A stretch of 64,000 nucleotides of DNA from Siphonodentalium dalli. Its lineage: Eukaryota; Mollusca; Scaphopoda; Gadilida; Siphonodentaliidae. The notes beneath the pieces were generated by a model. It ran no database searches. It worked only from the letters and a program-made list of their open reading frames with translations, and was not told the DNA's origin. The DNA lies in the NCBI GenBank assembly GCA_032622095.1, contig CP136063.1, positions 67,411,897 through 67,475,896 of the forward strand, given 5' to 3'. Below are positions 45,070-55,970 of this stretch, piece after piece (within the stretch, counting starts at the first letter, position 1; each line of letters begins with the position of its first letter). The translations under genes were made by a program, and so were the position numbers.

Positions 45070-45192
45070 ACCCCCACCAGTGCATTCTCTTATATATGTG
45101 AGGCTCCCTATGGGAGACTCATATATGAGAGAATGCACTGGTGCAGGATATTTAATGCTGCACCAGCACAGCTCCCATTGTGAAAGGGATAA
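45070..45192. mobile_element. PB2 right half
   Basis: One core hairpin and the right end GCTGCACCAGCACAGCTCCC...GAAAGGGATAA are present. No left half is seen. Confidence 0.75.
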
Positions 45193-45444
45193 TTACTTCT
45201 GTGCTGCTGCTGCCATGTCAGTTTCATGTCTGGGATGGACAAAGAGTTTAATGGTTTGATCCCCATAATGAGTGAAGATAATGGGACTGATTTTCAGACT
45301 GAGTTGATTGACGCCACCAGATCGCCTATGTAGCGCTATACTTTGCCCATGTCCACTTGCACAGACAATATTTTTTTATTACTTGGAAGTGTCTTTAAAA
45401 CAAGATAGATGAAAAAGAAATATTGCCGATATTGGTATCTGTCA

Positions 45445-45835
45445 TGTTGGTGCAGGGACCAGCCTAGGGGGCGACGTGGGCGAAATAGTCGCCCTGTGTG
45501 GCCGCAAGTCTCCCTGAAATGACGTCAGGGAGAAGTGGATGTCTCCCTAAAAAAAATTAATTATTTAGTTAAATTTTTAATCTCCCTGAAGAATTGGTTA
45601 CTGGATGATCTACTGCTCAGCTTAACACTTCCAGTTTATACTCACCCATGTAGAAAATCTATTGTGGACAATAATAACAGCTAAAACAATCAGTTCTAAT
45701 GAATAGTTACTAGCGACAAATAGTCGCACTAACGCTCCACTTCTCCCTGGTAAGCCCTCACTTCTCCTTATTTTTCCAAGAGGGAGAAGTCACTTCTCCC
45801 TATATTTTGACCCTAGGCTGGTCCCTGTGTTGGTG
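45445..45835. mobile_element. hAT-type non-autonomous element, 375 bp
   Basis: Element 45453-45827. The perfect 8-bp TSD TGTTGGTG lies at 45445-45452 and 45828-45835. Termini are CAGGGACCAGCCTAGGG and CCCTAGGCTGGTCCCTG. Multiple internal copies of CACTTCTCCCT / AGGGAGAAGTG occur in both orientations. Confidence 0.95.
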
Positions 45836-46142
45836 TTGACATTGAGCTTACCCATTGGAAAATCAGGTAGTTGTCTTCCTTGTGTATTTACTAGTGCGAC
45901 TTATGTACTAGATCTGTAGAGTACATTGTATACCATAAATATCGCCGAGAGGCTTCGCTGTTCAGTTGATTTTGTTGTATACTTTACGCAAACTGAAACT
46001 CATAATTCACTCTTTTTTTTATGTCTGAAATAATATTCCCATTGGTGGGAATATAAAAAACCTGAAAAATTAAATTAAATATTTTTGCCAAACAGCTTTT
46101 TTTTAGGTAGGGAAATCCGTAAACCAAGTGCATGTATTAAAA

Positions 46143-46388
46143 AATAAAATGCTCTAGTGACGCTACCCCACACAACCTGAATTGGTGACACAATCGAGGT
46201 GCTCAATGGGTGCACATCACCATCTTCACCATCTTGGGAACTTAAATCTCCCATAGCAGATGAGGCCATGCAGAATGACTTTCCCAGAGGATGAATTTGG
46301 TGATATTAGCCAGTGCGGGTAATGTCACTAAATTCACCCTCTGTTGACCTCATTCTGTAAATGTCCTGCACCGTATTTTGAGGCCTGA
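46143..46388. mobile_element. DH-hAT fragment
   Basis: Long-form spacer (CACAATCGAGGTGCTCAATGGG), second hairpin and right end GTATTTTGAGGCCTG. The left end and first arm are missing. Confidence 0.7.
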
Positions 46389-46458
46389 TTACAGTGATCA
46401 TTTTTAAGTTGAATAGATTTAATTTCTGAGCATGATCAGATGTTAAAAAAAATTCTGT

Positions 46459-46902
46459 TTAATCCCCTCCCAGCGAGGCGACCAAAAACGCCCAAATAAA
46501 GCTTCAACAGCCTGAAATATCTTCGGTCTGTCTCAATAACACCATACAAATATGGATATCATTGGAACCGGTTCATTGACCACATTGTGATGGTTACAGT
46601 TATGCCCTGTGCCAATGCATTCTCTTATATATGCGAGTCGACCATAGGTCGCCTCGCATATATAAGAGAATCCATTGGCATAAAACAAATCTTTTTTTAC
46701 CATTTTTTTCTTACATTGTTTAACAATTTTATAATTTTTTCTTACATTTTTTAACAATTTTTATACATTCTTTGACAATTTTAGAATTTTTAATATGTGA
46801 TAAGCCAATGCATTCTCTTATATATGCGAGGCGACCTATGGTCGACTCGCATATATAAGAGAATGCATTGGCACAGGGCCGTTCTGTTGGGTAAAGGTTT
46901 AA
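46459..46902. mobile_element. PB3 element with atypical left end
   Basis: The right end CGTTCTGTTGGGTAAAGG|TTTAA and interior match 40687-41086, with two core hairpins. The left 20 bp read TTAATCCCCTCCCAGCGAGG instead of the PB3 terminus. The same string almost recurs in the right flank (TTAATCATCTCCCAGCGAGC). Confidence 0.8.
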
Positions 46903-47948
46903 TCATCTCCCAGCGAGCCAGGTGGTGTACTGAGACGAATGTTTCTATCCAACTAGCCAATATGTTATATGGAGCTAATGATATGCTGGCAGTTAGCTAA
47001 CATACCACCCAATTGGGTCTCGGATACCACCCAATCTGGTCTAGGGTCACAGGTGCCAAATAGCTTGATGTCAATATAGACCGCCTTGGATCAGTTAACC
47101 AAACAAATGTGAACAAATATGTTAGAAATTATTTGTGTTTGAGACATGATCCTGAATTTGGTGATATGATCCTGTGTGGCATGATGTCAGCGTGAGGTTT
47201 GTACCAGGTGCGGCCTATTATAACCAAGGTGGCAGAATATTCTCCATTATAGAGCGTGGAGAGCTGGGAGCCAGGGAAGTGATTCTAATAGTTTCATTTT
47301 CAAACCAACATTTAGTGTAAAATAGTTGATTTTTAGACCCAAGAATTTGAATATTCCCCTACTTAATTTTAGTCAAAATTTTATATTGGTTTGAAGTTGG
47401 AAAATTCCAACTCAAGAGGCAAGGGGAAGGGTGAAAATGACTTATCCAAGAATTGAGAATTTTGTTATCAATTGAGGGGGGTGAAGTTGGAAAATTTAAG
47501 TTAGGCACCCCTACCAACACCAGGCACCCCTACCAACACCAGCAGTCCACATCCCTTCACTTTGAGTCTCACATAATCTGCAACCGTCACAGCACATTAT
47601 GACTCAATAAACACACCCAAACTACATTAATTCATATTGAGGTTTTGCAATGTGTACGGTAAAATGGATTCAGGTCATATTTTCTGCCTTTAACTTTTTC
47701 AAGTTTTCAACCCTCCCCCATTTATAGGGGGACATTATGGTCTCTGACTTTTTGTACATCGAGAGCAAACTATTTCAGATTTTGTTCTCAGATCGCATTA
47801 CATGTGCGAGTGACAAAAAGAATAATATGATAAAGGTATCTATTAAATCATCGATCACATTAAAAAAATTAGTTTGACGGATCTGTTCATATATAACCCG
47901 GAACCAAGTGAAAATGCCCTGTTTATAAAGTTATTCCAGAATAGTCTT
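46903..47948. other. Low-copy sequence
   Basis: AGGCACCCCTACCAACACC is doubled at 47502-47541. CTCAATAAACACACCCAAACTA near 47600 recurs in degenerate form at 24995 and 26740. No gene was recognised. Confidence 0.45.
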
Positions 47949-48075
47949 GTTGACTTGAGATTTTTTTTATTAAAGTCTTCTGAATTTGAGGTGATATGCC
48001 ATGTGCCCAGTAGAAAATATTAAACAAAAACAAAAGTCACACTCAATAAACAGAATAATAGCTCATACAATTTAA
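47949..48075. repeat. Local duplication, left copy
   Basis: It matches 49126-49260: TTGACTTGA, GCCATGTGCCCAGTAGAAAA, CTCAATAAACAG and TAGCTCATACAATTT in the same order. A third partial copy follows near 49335. Confidence 0.75.
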
Positions 48076-48405
48076 ATCGGTTTCCAATGTAGAGAATTGA
48101 AACTTCAGTACATTGTTATCCACATATTAAAGACTTGCACCATGAACTGATATGAGATTTATTGCCATGATACCCTGTGATACCCCTACATAACCCTTAG
48201 ATATTCCACCTCCCTATATGTGGACATTTTGGTCAGAGAAATTTAATTTAATTTTCTTATTTCTGATAACATCAAATGTCTTGTATTTTGTGAACAAAAT
48301 AATTTGTTCTGATATTGGTTCTTATGTAACATGAAAAACAAAGTATCTCTCGTATCCATCCCAAAAGTAAATGTACCTTTTAAGAACAGCTTTGAAACTT
48401 CTCAT

Positions 48406-48670
48406 TTAACCCTTTCAGTGCCAGGTCCGATTTTTGTATCAACCCATATACCCTGTGCCAATGCATTCTCTTATATATGCGAGTCGACCATAGGTCGCCT
48501 CGCATATATAAGAGAATGCATTGGCCTAACAATTTTTCATCATTTGTTATTATTTTTTACAATTTTAATAATTTTTTTAAAATCTAAAAAAAAAATAAAA
48601 AATTTAGGGCCGATTTTACAGACCGTAAATTAGGGCCGATGAGATCGGCCCCTGGCACTGAAAGGGTTAA
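48406..48670. mobile_element. PB1 element, short form
   Basis: TTAA lies at 48406-48409 and 48667-48670. Ends are CCCTTTCAGTGCCAGG and CCTGGCACTGAAAGGG. The subterminal hairpin GGGCCGATGAGATCGGCCC is at the right end, so it lies in the opposite orientation to 42742. Confidence 0.93.
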
Positions 48671-48689
48671 GGAAAACAAGATTATAATA

Positions 48690-49045
48690 CCCCCATCCCA
48701 AAAGATGGGGGTGTATACTGGATTACATGCATCTGTCTGTCCTGTCGAATCTGTTCATTCATATATCTCAACCATCGGTGATCAGATCTTAATGAAATTT
48801 GGAAAGCAGGATTGGCATCAGGGGGGCTTTCAAAAAAGGGTTCATTGACGTTGTTCACATTTCCCGTTAAGAGTGATCCCTCTTTGTTTATCTGAAAATG
48901 TTGAATTTTCGTCCATCGTTCATTAGAATTGTCAAGTAATTTGTTCGTTCATCACATTTTTTTTCTCAGTTTGGTTTCCGACCTGCCCATATTTAAATTA
49001 TGACCATGGGGGTATCCCAGCATCCGTGGTGCAACCTCTTGTTTT
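48690..49045. repeat. Dispersed repeat R
   Basis: It starts with the hairpin CCCCCATCCCAAAAGATGGGGG, then TGTATACTGGATTACATGC, TATATCTCAACCATCGGTGA and GGTTTCCGACCTGCCCATA, and ends GGGGGTATCCCAGCATCCG. Similar segments occur at 52690-52925 and, shorter, at 21527 and 36075. The type was not identified. Confidence 0.6.
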
Positions 49046-49125
49046 GACTGCATATTAGTTCATGTTTTGAGAACTGGCGGCATGAACAATTATATTCTAG
49101 AACCTAGTCAGAATGTCCCTTGTGT

Positions 49126-49260
49126 TGACTTGATATTTACTATTAAAGACTTCCGCACTTGAAGTGATGCCATGTGCCCAGTAGAAAATATTAAACAAAA
49201 AACAGGAGTCACGCTCAATAAACAGCAAAATAGCTCATACAATTTGAGTCGGTAATTGAT
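49126..49260. repeat. Local duplication, right copy
   Basis: This is the partner of 47949-48075, same orientation, about 1.2 kb downstream. A PB1 and an R repeat lie between them. Confidence 0.75.
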
Positions 49261-49264
49261 TTTA

Positions 49265-49937
49265 ATTAAAACGGTATACAAAATGTTTTTTTGAGGACCA
49301 AATCCTTTGGTTCATTAGTTATGATTAAAAATTTATTTAAGACTTCCTGATGTGGAATGTTGCCACGTGTGCCCTCTGAACGAAAATACGACATGGGTCA
49401 TAGCCCGTCAGTCCGCAGTGATAGTAAACCGTAAATTGTCTTTGTGAAAAAAACTAGTTGAAAAAATATCTCCCACGATTGACAGACAAGCTCCGTTCAC
49501 ACATGTTTGGACTTTGTAGGCTAAAAACAGAGAGTAAAGTGTAATTGTTTTGGCAGGGAGAGAATTTGAGTTTCATCGCTCAATCATTATTAGACTCGGT
49601 AATGATGTAATTATCACCAATGGTAACTAACCTCGCATATCTTTGATATATTGGGCTCCTCCATTGGGGTCATGGCTCGCTGACAGATATGCTAGAGGTG
49701 CCGAAAATTAGCTAGCTCTTCAGAGAACTTGTCAGTATATCCATTTTCTGGCAGGCTTGATGCATCTCGTGTTAAATGTGCTCTGAAATTGAGAATGAAA
49801 GAACGATTTGGAAGTTAGGACTATTTATGTTTGATTTTTTCTGAGCACTATTTTTTCAAAGGTATTTTATACTATATGATAGTCGGTTTGTATAGATGTC
49901 ATAGATCAGCTCTTTTTTATCGCTTATTTAGTTTAGG
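49265..49937. other. Low-copy sequence
   Basis: No gene was recognised. Confidence 0.4.
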
Positions 49938-50640
49938 GTTTAACCCATTCTATATTAACCCTTTCAGTGCCAGGGGCCAATCTCATCGACCTTAATTTAC
50001 GGTCTGTAAAATCGGCCCTAAAAAATAAAAAAAGATTTTTTTGGGTTGAATTTTTTTTTGGTATGCTTAAGCATGCTATAGCGAATTTAAAAACAAACTG
50101 GATAAAACATTAGGGCCATGTTATAACTCAAAACTATCACCAAGTATTCATAGTAATAATTTTGATGCCCATGAAAAATGTAAGATTCCCTGGCACTAAA
50201 CCTACAAAATAAGTCTGTTAAAGAATATAAGAAAAAATTATTAAAATTGTAAAAAATTGTAAAAAATAAGAACAAATGATGAAAAATTGTTAGGCCAATG
50301 CATTCTCTTATATATGCGAGGCGACCTATGGTCGACTCGCATATATAAGAGAATGCATTGGCACAGGGTATATGGGTAGATAAAAAAATCGGACCTGGCA
50401 CTCAAAGGGTTAAATACTCATTGATAAGTAGTTATCCCTTAGGAAATGTTCAGATAAAAGTTTGGTATCTTTATTATCTAAACATTTCCCACACTTGAAT
50501 AGGAATCCTTTTGTTTTGGTATTATCTGTCTGTTGTCAGATTTTATTACCTGAGCATCCCTCCAAATGAATAATAGACCATTCCAATGTATAATTTTATA
50601 ACTGAATGGGGGAGAATCCGCCATTCAGTTTATAAAGAGT
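49938..50640. mobile_element. PB4 element interrupted by PB1
   Basis: GTTTAACCCATTCTATA (49938) resumes after the PB1 as ATACTCATTGATAAGTAGTT. It continues through the hairpin GAAATGTTCAGATAAAAGTT/GAACATTTCC region to ATAACTGAATGGGGGAGAAT and ends near 50640. Confidence 0.75.
49955..50413. mobile_element. PB1 element, long form, nested in PB4
   Basis: TTAA lies at 49955-49958 and 50410-50413. Ends are CCCTTTCAGTGCCAGG and CCTGGCACTCAAAGGG. It shares the long-form interior (GTATGCTTAAGCATGCTATAG, GATTCCCTGGCACTAAACC) with 18768-19231. The PB4 at 35649 shows the uninterrupted site. Confidence 0.92.
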
Positions 50641-51166
50641 TATGGATTTTTTTTGGGTCTCGAGAACTAAATTAAATAAATAATACATTAAATAACTTAC
50701 ACAAATAGAGAAAACATGATAAAATAAGTGAGATCGTTTCTTTATTTTTCCTACAGGCCTACAGACATTCCAGAATATTCACGATTCTGGCAATTCCAGA
50801 ATAATTAATTGTAAACAAAGTTTAAATTCTGTTTACAGATATCGGCCTTTGTTTACAATTATGTATTTTAACTGTGGAAAATAATCATCATAAAAACAGT
50901 CTTTGAAAAGTTTAACTTTTAAAACCTACTGTAAATGCCTCAATAGATATGAACAGTTTTAACATTGTCATCATCTCTCTTGTTGTAGCGAGTATGAATT
51001 ATTTATTGTAGATATGAATCTGTTCAAATAAGTTGGCACACTATTTTCAAGTTTTCTATATTTGCTTCAGAATGTCACAATACTTGAAATAGTGCCTATC
51101 ATTTGATCATCTTATGATCATAAATGTGTCAAAAATTCTAATTTATTTATCAAATTCTATTTTCAG

Positions 51167-51212
51167 ATTCAAACTATGTGATAAACCGATTGGATTAATA
51201 TATTCTAAGCCA
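51167..51212 (+). CDS. Candidate internal exon, unidentified gene
   Basis: TCTAATTTATTTATC...TCTATTTTCAG precedes the block and CCA|GTGAGTAC follows. Only the frame beginning at the second base is open across its 46 bp and it reads FKLCDKPIGLIYSKP. The single leading A completes the codon left open by the block at 27407-27459 (AG+A, arginine). Together the two encode 33 codons without a stop. The protein is unrecognised. The -1 base of the donor is A, not the usual G. Confidence 0.35.
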
Positions 51213-51272
51213 GTGAGTACCATATACCTGATAATAAAGCAAGTAAACAAATGCTCGGGACAATCCAGTATA

Positions 51273-51731
51273 TGTGACCCGCCATATCAAATCCAGTCGT
51301 AAGTCGAGATATTTTTACCCTGTGCCAATGCATTCTCTTATATATGCGAGTCGACCATAGGTCGCCTCGCATATATAAGAGAATGCATTGGCCTAACAAT
51401 TTTTTACAATTTTAATAATTTGTTCTTGTATCATTTAACAATTTTATATTTTCACCCATACAGAGCCCCAGACAAACATGAGCAGACGACACTCTTCTAT
51501 ATGCTTCTATATATGTGTGGGGCTCCCTGCAGGGTAAAGGATGTTTTTTATTTTATGTCCTAAAAATTGTAAGAAACATTTATTTAAAATACATGATAAA
51601 AAATTGTTAGGCCAATGCATTCTCTTATATATGCGAGGCGCCCTATGGTTGACTCGCATATATAAGAGAATGCATTGGCACAGGGTAAAAAAAATCTCGA
51701 CTTACGACTGGATTTGATATGGCGGGTCACA
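51273..51731. mobile_element. TG element
   Basis: Ends TGTGACCCGCCATATC and GATATGGCGGGTCACA extend about 60 bp inward to two inverted core hairpins (51320-51395 and 51605-51680). The central 200 bp match the copy at 3631 closely (GAGCAGACGACACTCTTCTA). Flanks do not give a clear TSD. Confidence 0.85.
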
Positions 51732-51775
51732 AATGAGATTTATTTAATATCAGATACTCCCACTTTTTCGAAGAA

Positions 51776-52142
51776 AATTTCACCCTCTTGGGACCTCATT
51801 CTGAATGGCCTCATCTGCTATGGCAGACAGAGACTCAAGATTGAAGTTTCCAAATGGTGAATATTGTGATGTACACCCATTGGGAACCTCGATTATGCAA
51901 TGTGTCGTCTGCCAATTTGGGGATAAAGAAAAACTAAACTAAAAAGAAATAGAATCTATGTGAAGAATTTTCTATGGAAATTTGATAATAAAAAAACTTT
52001 CCAGAGAAGATGTGTCATAAGCAGAATTAGGTCTCCAGAGGGTGAATTTAGTGATGCTAGCTTGCTATGTGGGATAGCGTCACTAAATTCACCCTCTGGG
52101 GACCTCATTCTGCAAATGTCAGGCACACTAAACACAGGCTTG
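51776..52142. mobile_element. DH-hAT element, long form, left hairpin truncated
   Basis: It begins inside the returning arm of hairpin 1 (TTCACCCTCTTGGGACCTC). The spacer, hairpin 2 and the right end CACACTAAACACAGGCTTG are present. Confidence 0.75.
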
Positions 52143-52590
52143 GTCTCTCCAGGTAATCAGATCTGAATTTGGTGTGGTTCAGCATCATGACTGCATTCAA
52201 GGAATCACTGAACTAAATGGTTTCCCATAGGCGACAGTGTTAACGTTTCAACCGAATTCTATGAATTTAAGCCTACAAGCTATTCCAGTGGTATTTACCC
52301 AGCTGGATTGACACCGGTTGAAAATGCAAGAAGAATCATAAGTCATGTGTTTACAATTTGAAATAAATCCCCAAGTGTACGACAGGGCTGTCCCACAGCC
52401 AAATTTGGTCTGGAAAAACCCAGAACTACATCAGCTAGTTAAATCAATTTCCCACTCACAAAAATCCATTCCCCCATTAATTCACCAGTTTAAATTATTT
52501 AGATATGATGTACAAATCAAATAAACACGATGTCATCCTTTAATAACGTGTCACATGTATCAGGTGAAGGTCATTCTTCAGTTACCTTCA
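52143..52590. other. Low-copy sequence
   Basis: No gene was recognised. It may include eroded LINE sequence upstream of 52591. Confidence 0.35.
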
Positions 52591-52680
52591 CCTTTAGCAT
52601 TCCACGATGCTCCCCGACTCTGGAACACATTTAGCTCCCCGATTCCTCAAATGAGGGGCAAACAACATTTTCAATTCTAG
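52591..52680 (+). pseudogene. Non-LTR reverse-transcriptase C-terminal relic
   Basis: The frame reads PLAFHDAPRLWNTFSSP followed by IPQ...FQF and a stop. APRLWN followed by a serine/proline stretch and a short basic tail is the usual C-terminal signature of CR1/jockey-like reverse transcriptases. Nothing upstream is readable, so it is a 5'-truncated, old copy. R-type repeat follows directly. Confidence 0.45.
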
Positions 52681-52689
52681 AGTTGTCCT

Positions 52690-52925
52690 TCTTGGTTCAT
52701 CTGGAAATAGTGGGTCTTTGTCCATCCGGTATGATATCTCAGCCATGGGTTATCAGATCTGAATAAAATATGGCACGGAAGTTTGCCATCATGACTGCAT
52801 TCACAAGAGGGACAAATAATGATGTTCCCATATCTTTCTTTGTTTTAAATTTGGTTTCCGTCATGCTCATGTTTCAATTTGCCACAGTGGGGGTACCCCA
52901 GAACTCGCTGTTATAAGAAAATATT
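52690..52925. repeat. Dispersed repeat R, second copy
   Basis: TGATATCTCAGCCATGGGTTATCAGATCT, TTTGGTTTCCGTCATGCTCAT-type and GGGGGTACCCCAGAACTCG steps follow the order seen at 48690-49045. Confidence 0.55.
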
Positions 52926-53305
52926 TTCACAGGACAAATTACAAGCTACTCTCAGGGAGGTTTATAAATATGTAATGTGGCTTGTTATTAAAGGGTACGC
53001 AGTGTGGTATGCTCGGAGTGTGTCCCCCACAAGGCGTTAGACCTTTGCCAGAGTTTTCTTGCATCAATAATAAATGAACCAAGTGACATTAAAATTTTCT
53101 ATTTGTTTTACTATCGAGAATGTGAAACATTTTTTTCATTGCTGATTATTATGGTCGTTGCTAGAAAAGAATACATCTATTGATTTTACCATGACTAAAA
53201 AAAAAGCACAATAGCGTGCAATCAAAAGCAGTTTTAATATATAATGTGAAGATGGTGAAGGTGTACAAGCACTGGTCATGTACTGAGTGAGTGTGACTGA
53301 GATTA
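52926..53305. other. Low-copy sequence
   Basis: No gene was recognised. Confidence 0.4.
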
Positions 53306-53738
53306 AACCCTTTCTATACTAAATGGATTCTCCCACTCAGTAATAAAAGTACACATTGGAATGGTTTATTATAATGTTGAGGGGTGTCGGGAGAAATTAG
53401 CAGAAGACAGGCGATGATAATACATTTAAGTACAGAAGGATTCATATTCAATGGAGGGAAATGTTCAGATAATAAGTACAGTAATGCCCTAAATAATCGA
53501 CTCCTTAACCACAGCAGAATTATGGGTAACTTTTCAGGATTTAGTCGGACATATAGCTTGTTGCCATTCATCAGAAAGCTCTCAGTGAGAGCTTTCCAAT
53601 GAATGGCAACAAGCCATATTTCCAACTAATTCCTGAAAAGTTACCCATAATTCTGATGTGGTTAAGGAGTCGATTATTTAGGGCATTACTGTATGGTAGT
53701 TTGATGACCTTATTATCAGAACATTTCCTAAGGGTTAA
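53306..53738. mobile_element. PB4 element interrupted by TAP
   Basis: ATTAAACCCTTTCTATACTAAATGG at the left, hairpin arm GAAATGTTCAGATAATAAG to 53476, then TAP. The returning arm GATGACCTTATTATCAGAACATTTCC and GGGTTAA at 53733-53738 follow. The final TTAA is shared with the next PB2. Confidence 0.8.
53479..53691. mobile_element. TAP element nested in PB4
   Basis: TA lies at 53477-53478 and 53692-53693. Complete 213-bp palindrome. The host hairpin arm is broken between AATAAG and TGGTAG, consistent with a TA target. Confidence 0.92.
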
Positions 53739-54180
53739 CCCTTGACCCATGACAAGAGCTTCCTGAAATTTTGGGGAAACCTTGTGCCAATGCATTCTCC
53801 TATATATGCGAGACTCCCATAGGAAGCCTTGCATATATAACAGACTACATTGGCCTAACAACATGTACTTTGACCTTGTAACCAGTATATTCTCTTATAT
53901 ATGCAAGCCACTGGCACAAGATATTTGTTGCTGCACCAATGCAGCTCCCGTTCACAGTTCGAAAGGCACAAAATCATTATGTGAAGGTAAAACATTCGAT
54001 TCTGAAATTTTGGGAAAATCCTGTGCCAATGCATTCTCTTATATATGTGAGTCTCCCATAAGGAGCCTCGCATATATAAAAGAATTCATTGGCCTAACAA
54101 TATTTATTTTGACCTTGTGAGCTGGTGCATTCTCTTATATATTTGAAGCACTGGCACAGCTCCCGTCATGAAAGGGATAA
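53735..54180. mobile_element. PB2 element, expanded and degenerate
   Basis: The left TTAACCCTTGACCCATGAC and the right CTCCCGTCATGAAAGGGATAA (TTAA decayed to ATAA). Four core-hairpin units lie near 53790, 53885, 54030 and 54120. A unique insert around 53945-54005 follows a degenerate CTCCCGTTCACAG. Confidence 0.7.
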
Positions 54181-54212
54181 TTCCTCATCAATGTGTATTA
54201 GTGAAGAAAGGG

Positions 54213-54544
54213 TTACCCTCTTCGCTGCTAAATGATGTTATGATGTCATGTGCCTTGCTGTTGACGTTATTGCCCTTTTCCAGCGGGAAAATATAACGGG
54301 ATATATAACAAGAACCATAAAACTGACTCAGTTGAAAGGCTATTATCGTTCACAATCGTGGAACATCTTACAATGTTTGAAATTTCGAGATACAGTTGTT
54401 CTGTCAGATGCATCAATCTCTTAGTTCCAGCTATGTATAATGGCCAACAGCTAGTGTACTGAAGTAGGTCCTTAGCACATATGGACCTTATATGCACTTT
54501 TACGTCCATAATAGTTACAGACTCCATAGCAGCGAAGGGGTTAA
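54213..54544. mobile_element. PB5 element
   Basis: Inverted ends TTACCCTCTTCGCTGCTA and TAGCAGCGAAGGGGTTAA. The right border is TTAA and the left TTAC. It contains no core hairpin and its interior is not shared with other families here. The internal minus-strand frame at 54267-54527 (86 codons) is probably incidental. Confidence 0.7.
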
Positions 54545-54915
54545 TTTATAAAATTGCGGATTTACTTGGTTCATTTGCACCAATGCAGTGCACACTGTAC
54601 TGAGCATGTCGGAGATTACAGGCTCCTAAGGTTTTAAATGATCGACTATTGATTACATGTTAGGGAGCAGAGGTACACATGATAAGCTGAGAATACAAGG
54701 GCCATATCAGGGATGTTTTGAGTGAATCTATGCCTCAAGTCACGCATGCTTTACACATTTTCACTAAGCGAACGTCTCTAATGAATGACTGTGGTTCGTG
54801 TGATTGTGTTAGGCTGGGTTTCATCCCCTTAGATCAAATGAGATTTAGGGAATTGAAATGGTATTGAACCGAAGACACTGCATGGTAAATTAAAATTGAA
54901 TTTTCTGTTTCCAGA
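54545..54915. other. Low-copy sequence
   Basis: No gene was recognised. Confidence 0.4.
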
Positions 54916-55327
54916 CAAGCCTGAATTCAGCATGTCTGACATTTGCAGAACGAGGTCCCCAGATGTTGAATTTAGTGATGCTATCCCACACTGTGGGCCA
55001 GTATCACCCCAAATTCACCCTCTGTGAGCCTCATTCTGCTTAGGCCTCAACTGCTATGGGAGACCTTCGATCAGATTGAAGTTCCCGAGTTGAAGTTGGT
55101 GATGTTCATCCGTTAGTCACTTCGATTGTGCATTTTATCTTCTGCAAATTAGGGGATATAGAGACTGAACAGAAGGGGGAAAAGTAACTATAATCAATGT
55201 TAATTTGAGACTATAGATACTTCCCAGAAGATGAGGACTAAACAGAATGAGATGTGTGAGATAGCATCACTAAATTCACCTTCTGGGGACCTCATTTAAA
55301 TGACAGACTCCTCTATTTGCAGGCTTG
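54916..55327. mobile_element. DH-hAT element, long form
   Basis: The left end is CAAGCCTGAATTCAGCATG and the right end CTCTATTTGCAGGCTTG. The second hairpin lost its outgoing arm (AACAGAATGAGATGTGTGAG). Flanks do not match. The LINE relic begins at or beside its right end. Confidence 0.75.
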
Positions 55328-55970
55328 GGTTTATGCGCTTAATAGAATCATTCACCGACATGTTTACAAAACGCAAAACCGGACCAGACACCCGGCAAAA
55401 GCACCCACTATTTATAAAAAAAAAACAAGAACATCTTGGTCCCAACAACTACCATTCCATTCTTATCCAACTATATGGAACAACTTAGATAATGAATTTA
55501 CATCATACCAAACCAGACACACATTCAAACGGCGTTTACATGCCGATTGCATTAAAAAATATGCTGCAACAATTAAATGCAACAATCAAAGATGTCCCGA
55601 CTGTGTGGTAGCTCGTCAATAGAGTGACTTCCCCTATATCGCAATCCACAACCTCACTCAGCACATTCCTACTCGACTTTCAATGAACATCCCACTGACA
55701 AGAAAGAGACAAACCATCGAGTAACCAATAAGCGATTTATCTAGACGTATACCCTCTAGTTAAATCTAGTTAAATGCAACCATTGTGTGATACATAATTA
55801 TTTAGCCGTGCATTGTACAATGAATCTTGACCGCCTATCGTAACATCTATTCATCTGTAAGGGGGTGGCAGTAAGACAGTCTAGCCTGACTGCCACCCCC
55901 TCGAATATACAATATAATATTTGTCAAATGTATCATGCATTATTATGTGCATATTGAAATAAAATATCCT
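55328..55970 (+). pseudogene. 5'-truncated non-LTR retrotransposon 3' end
   Basis: An open frame to 55622 ends with PTIWNNLDNEFTSYQ followed by RHTFKRRLHADCIKKYA, the W-N-x-L ... F-K-R-x-L pattern of the reverse-transcriptase C-terminus, then a CxxRxCPDCV tail and stop. The 3' UTR holds the hairpin GGGGGTGGCAGT/ACTGCCACCCCC (55861-55899) and AATAAA near 55960. Only about 100 codons remain. Confidence 0.55.

Noticed and set aside
50761-50830. Acceptor TTTATTTTTCCTACAG followed by PTDIPEYSRFWQFQNN.
   Set aside because: No donor, and the region holds an inverted TTGTAAACAAAG/CTTTGTTTACAA pair suggesting a repeat.
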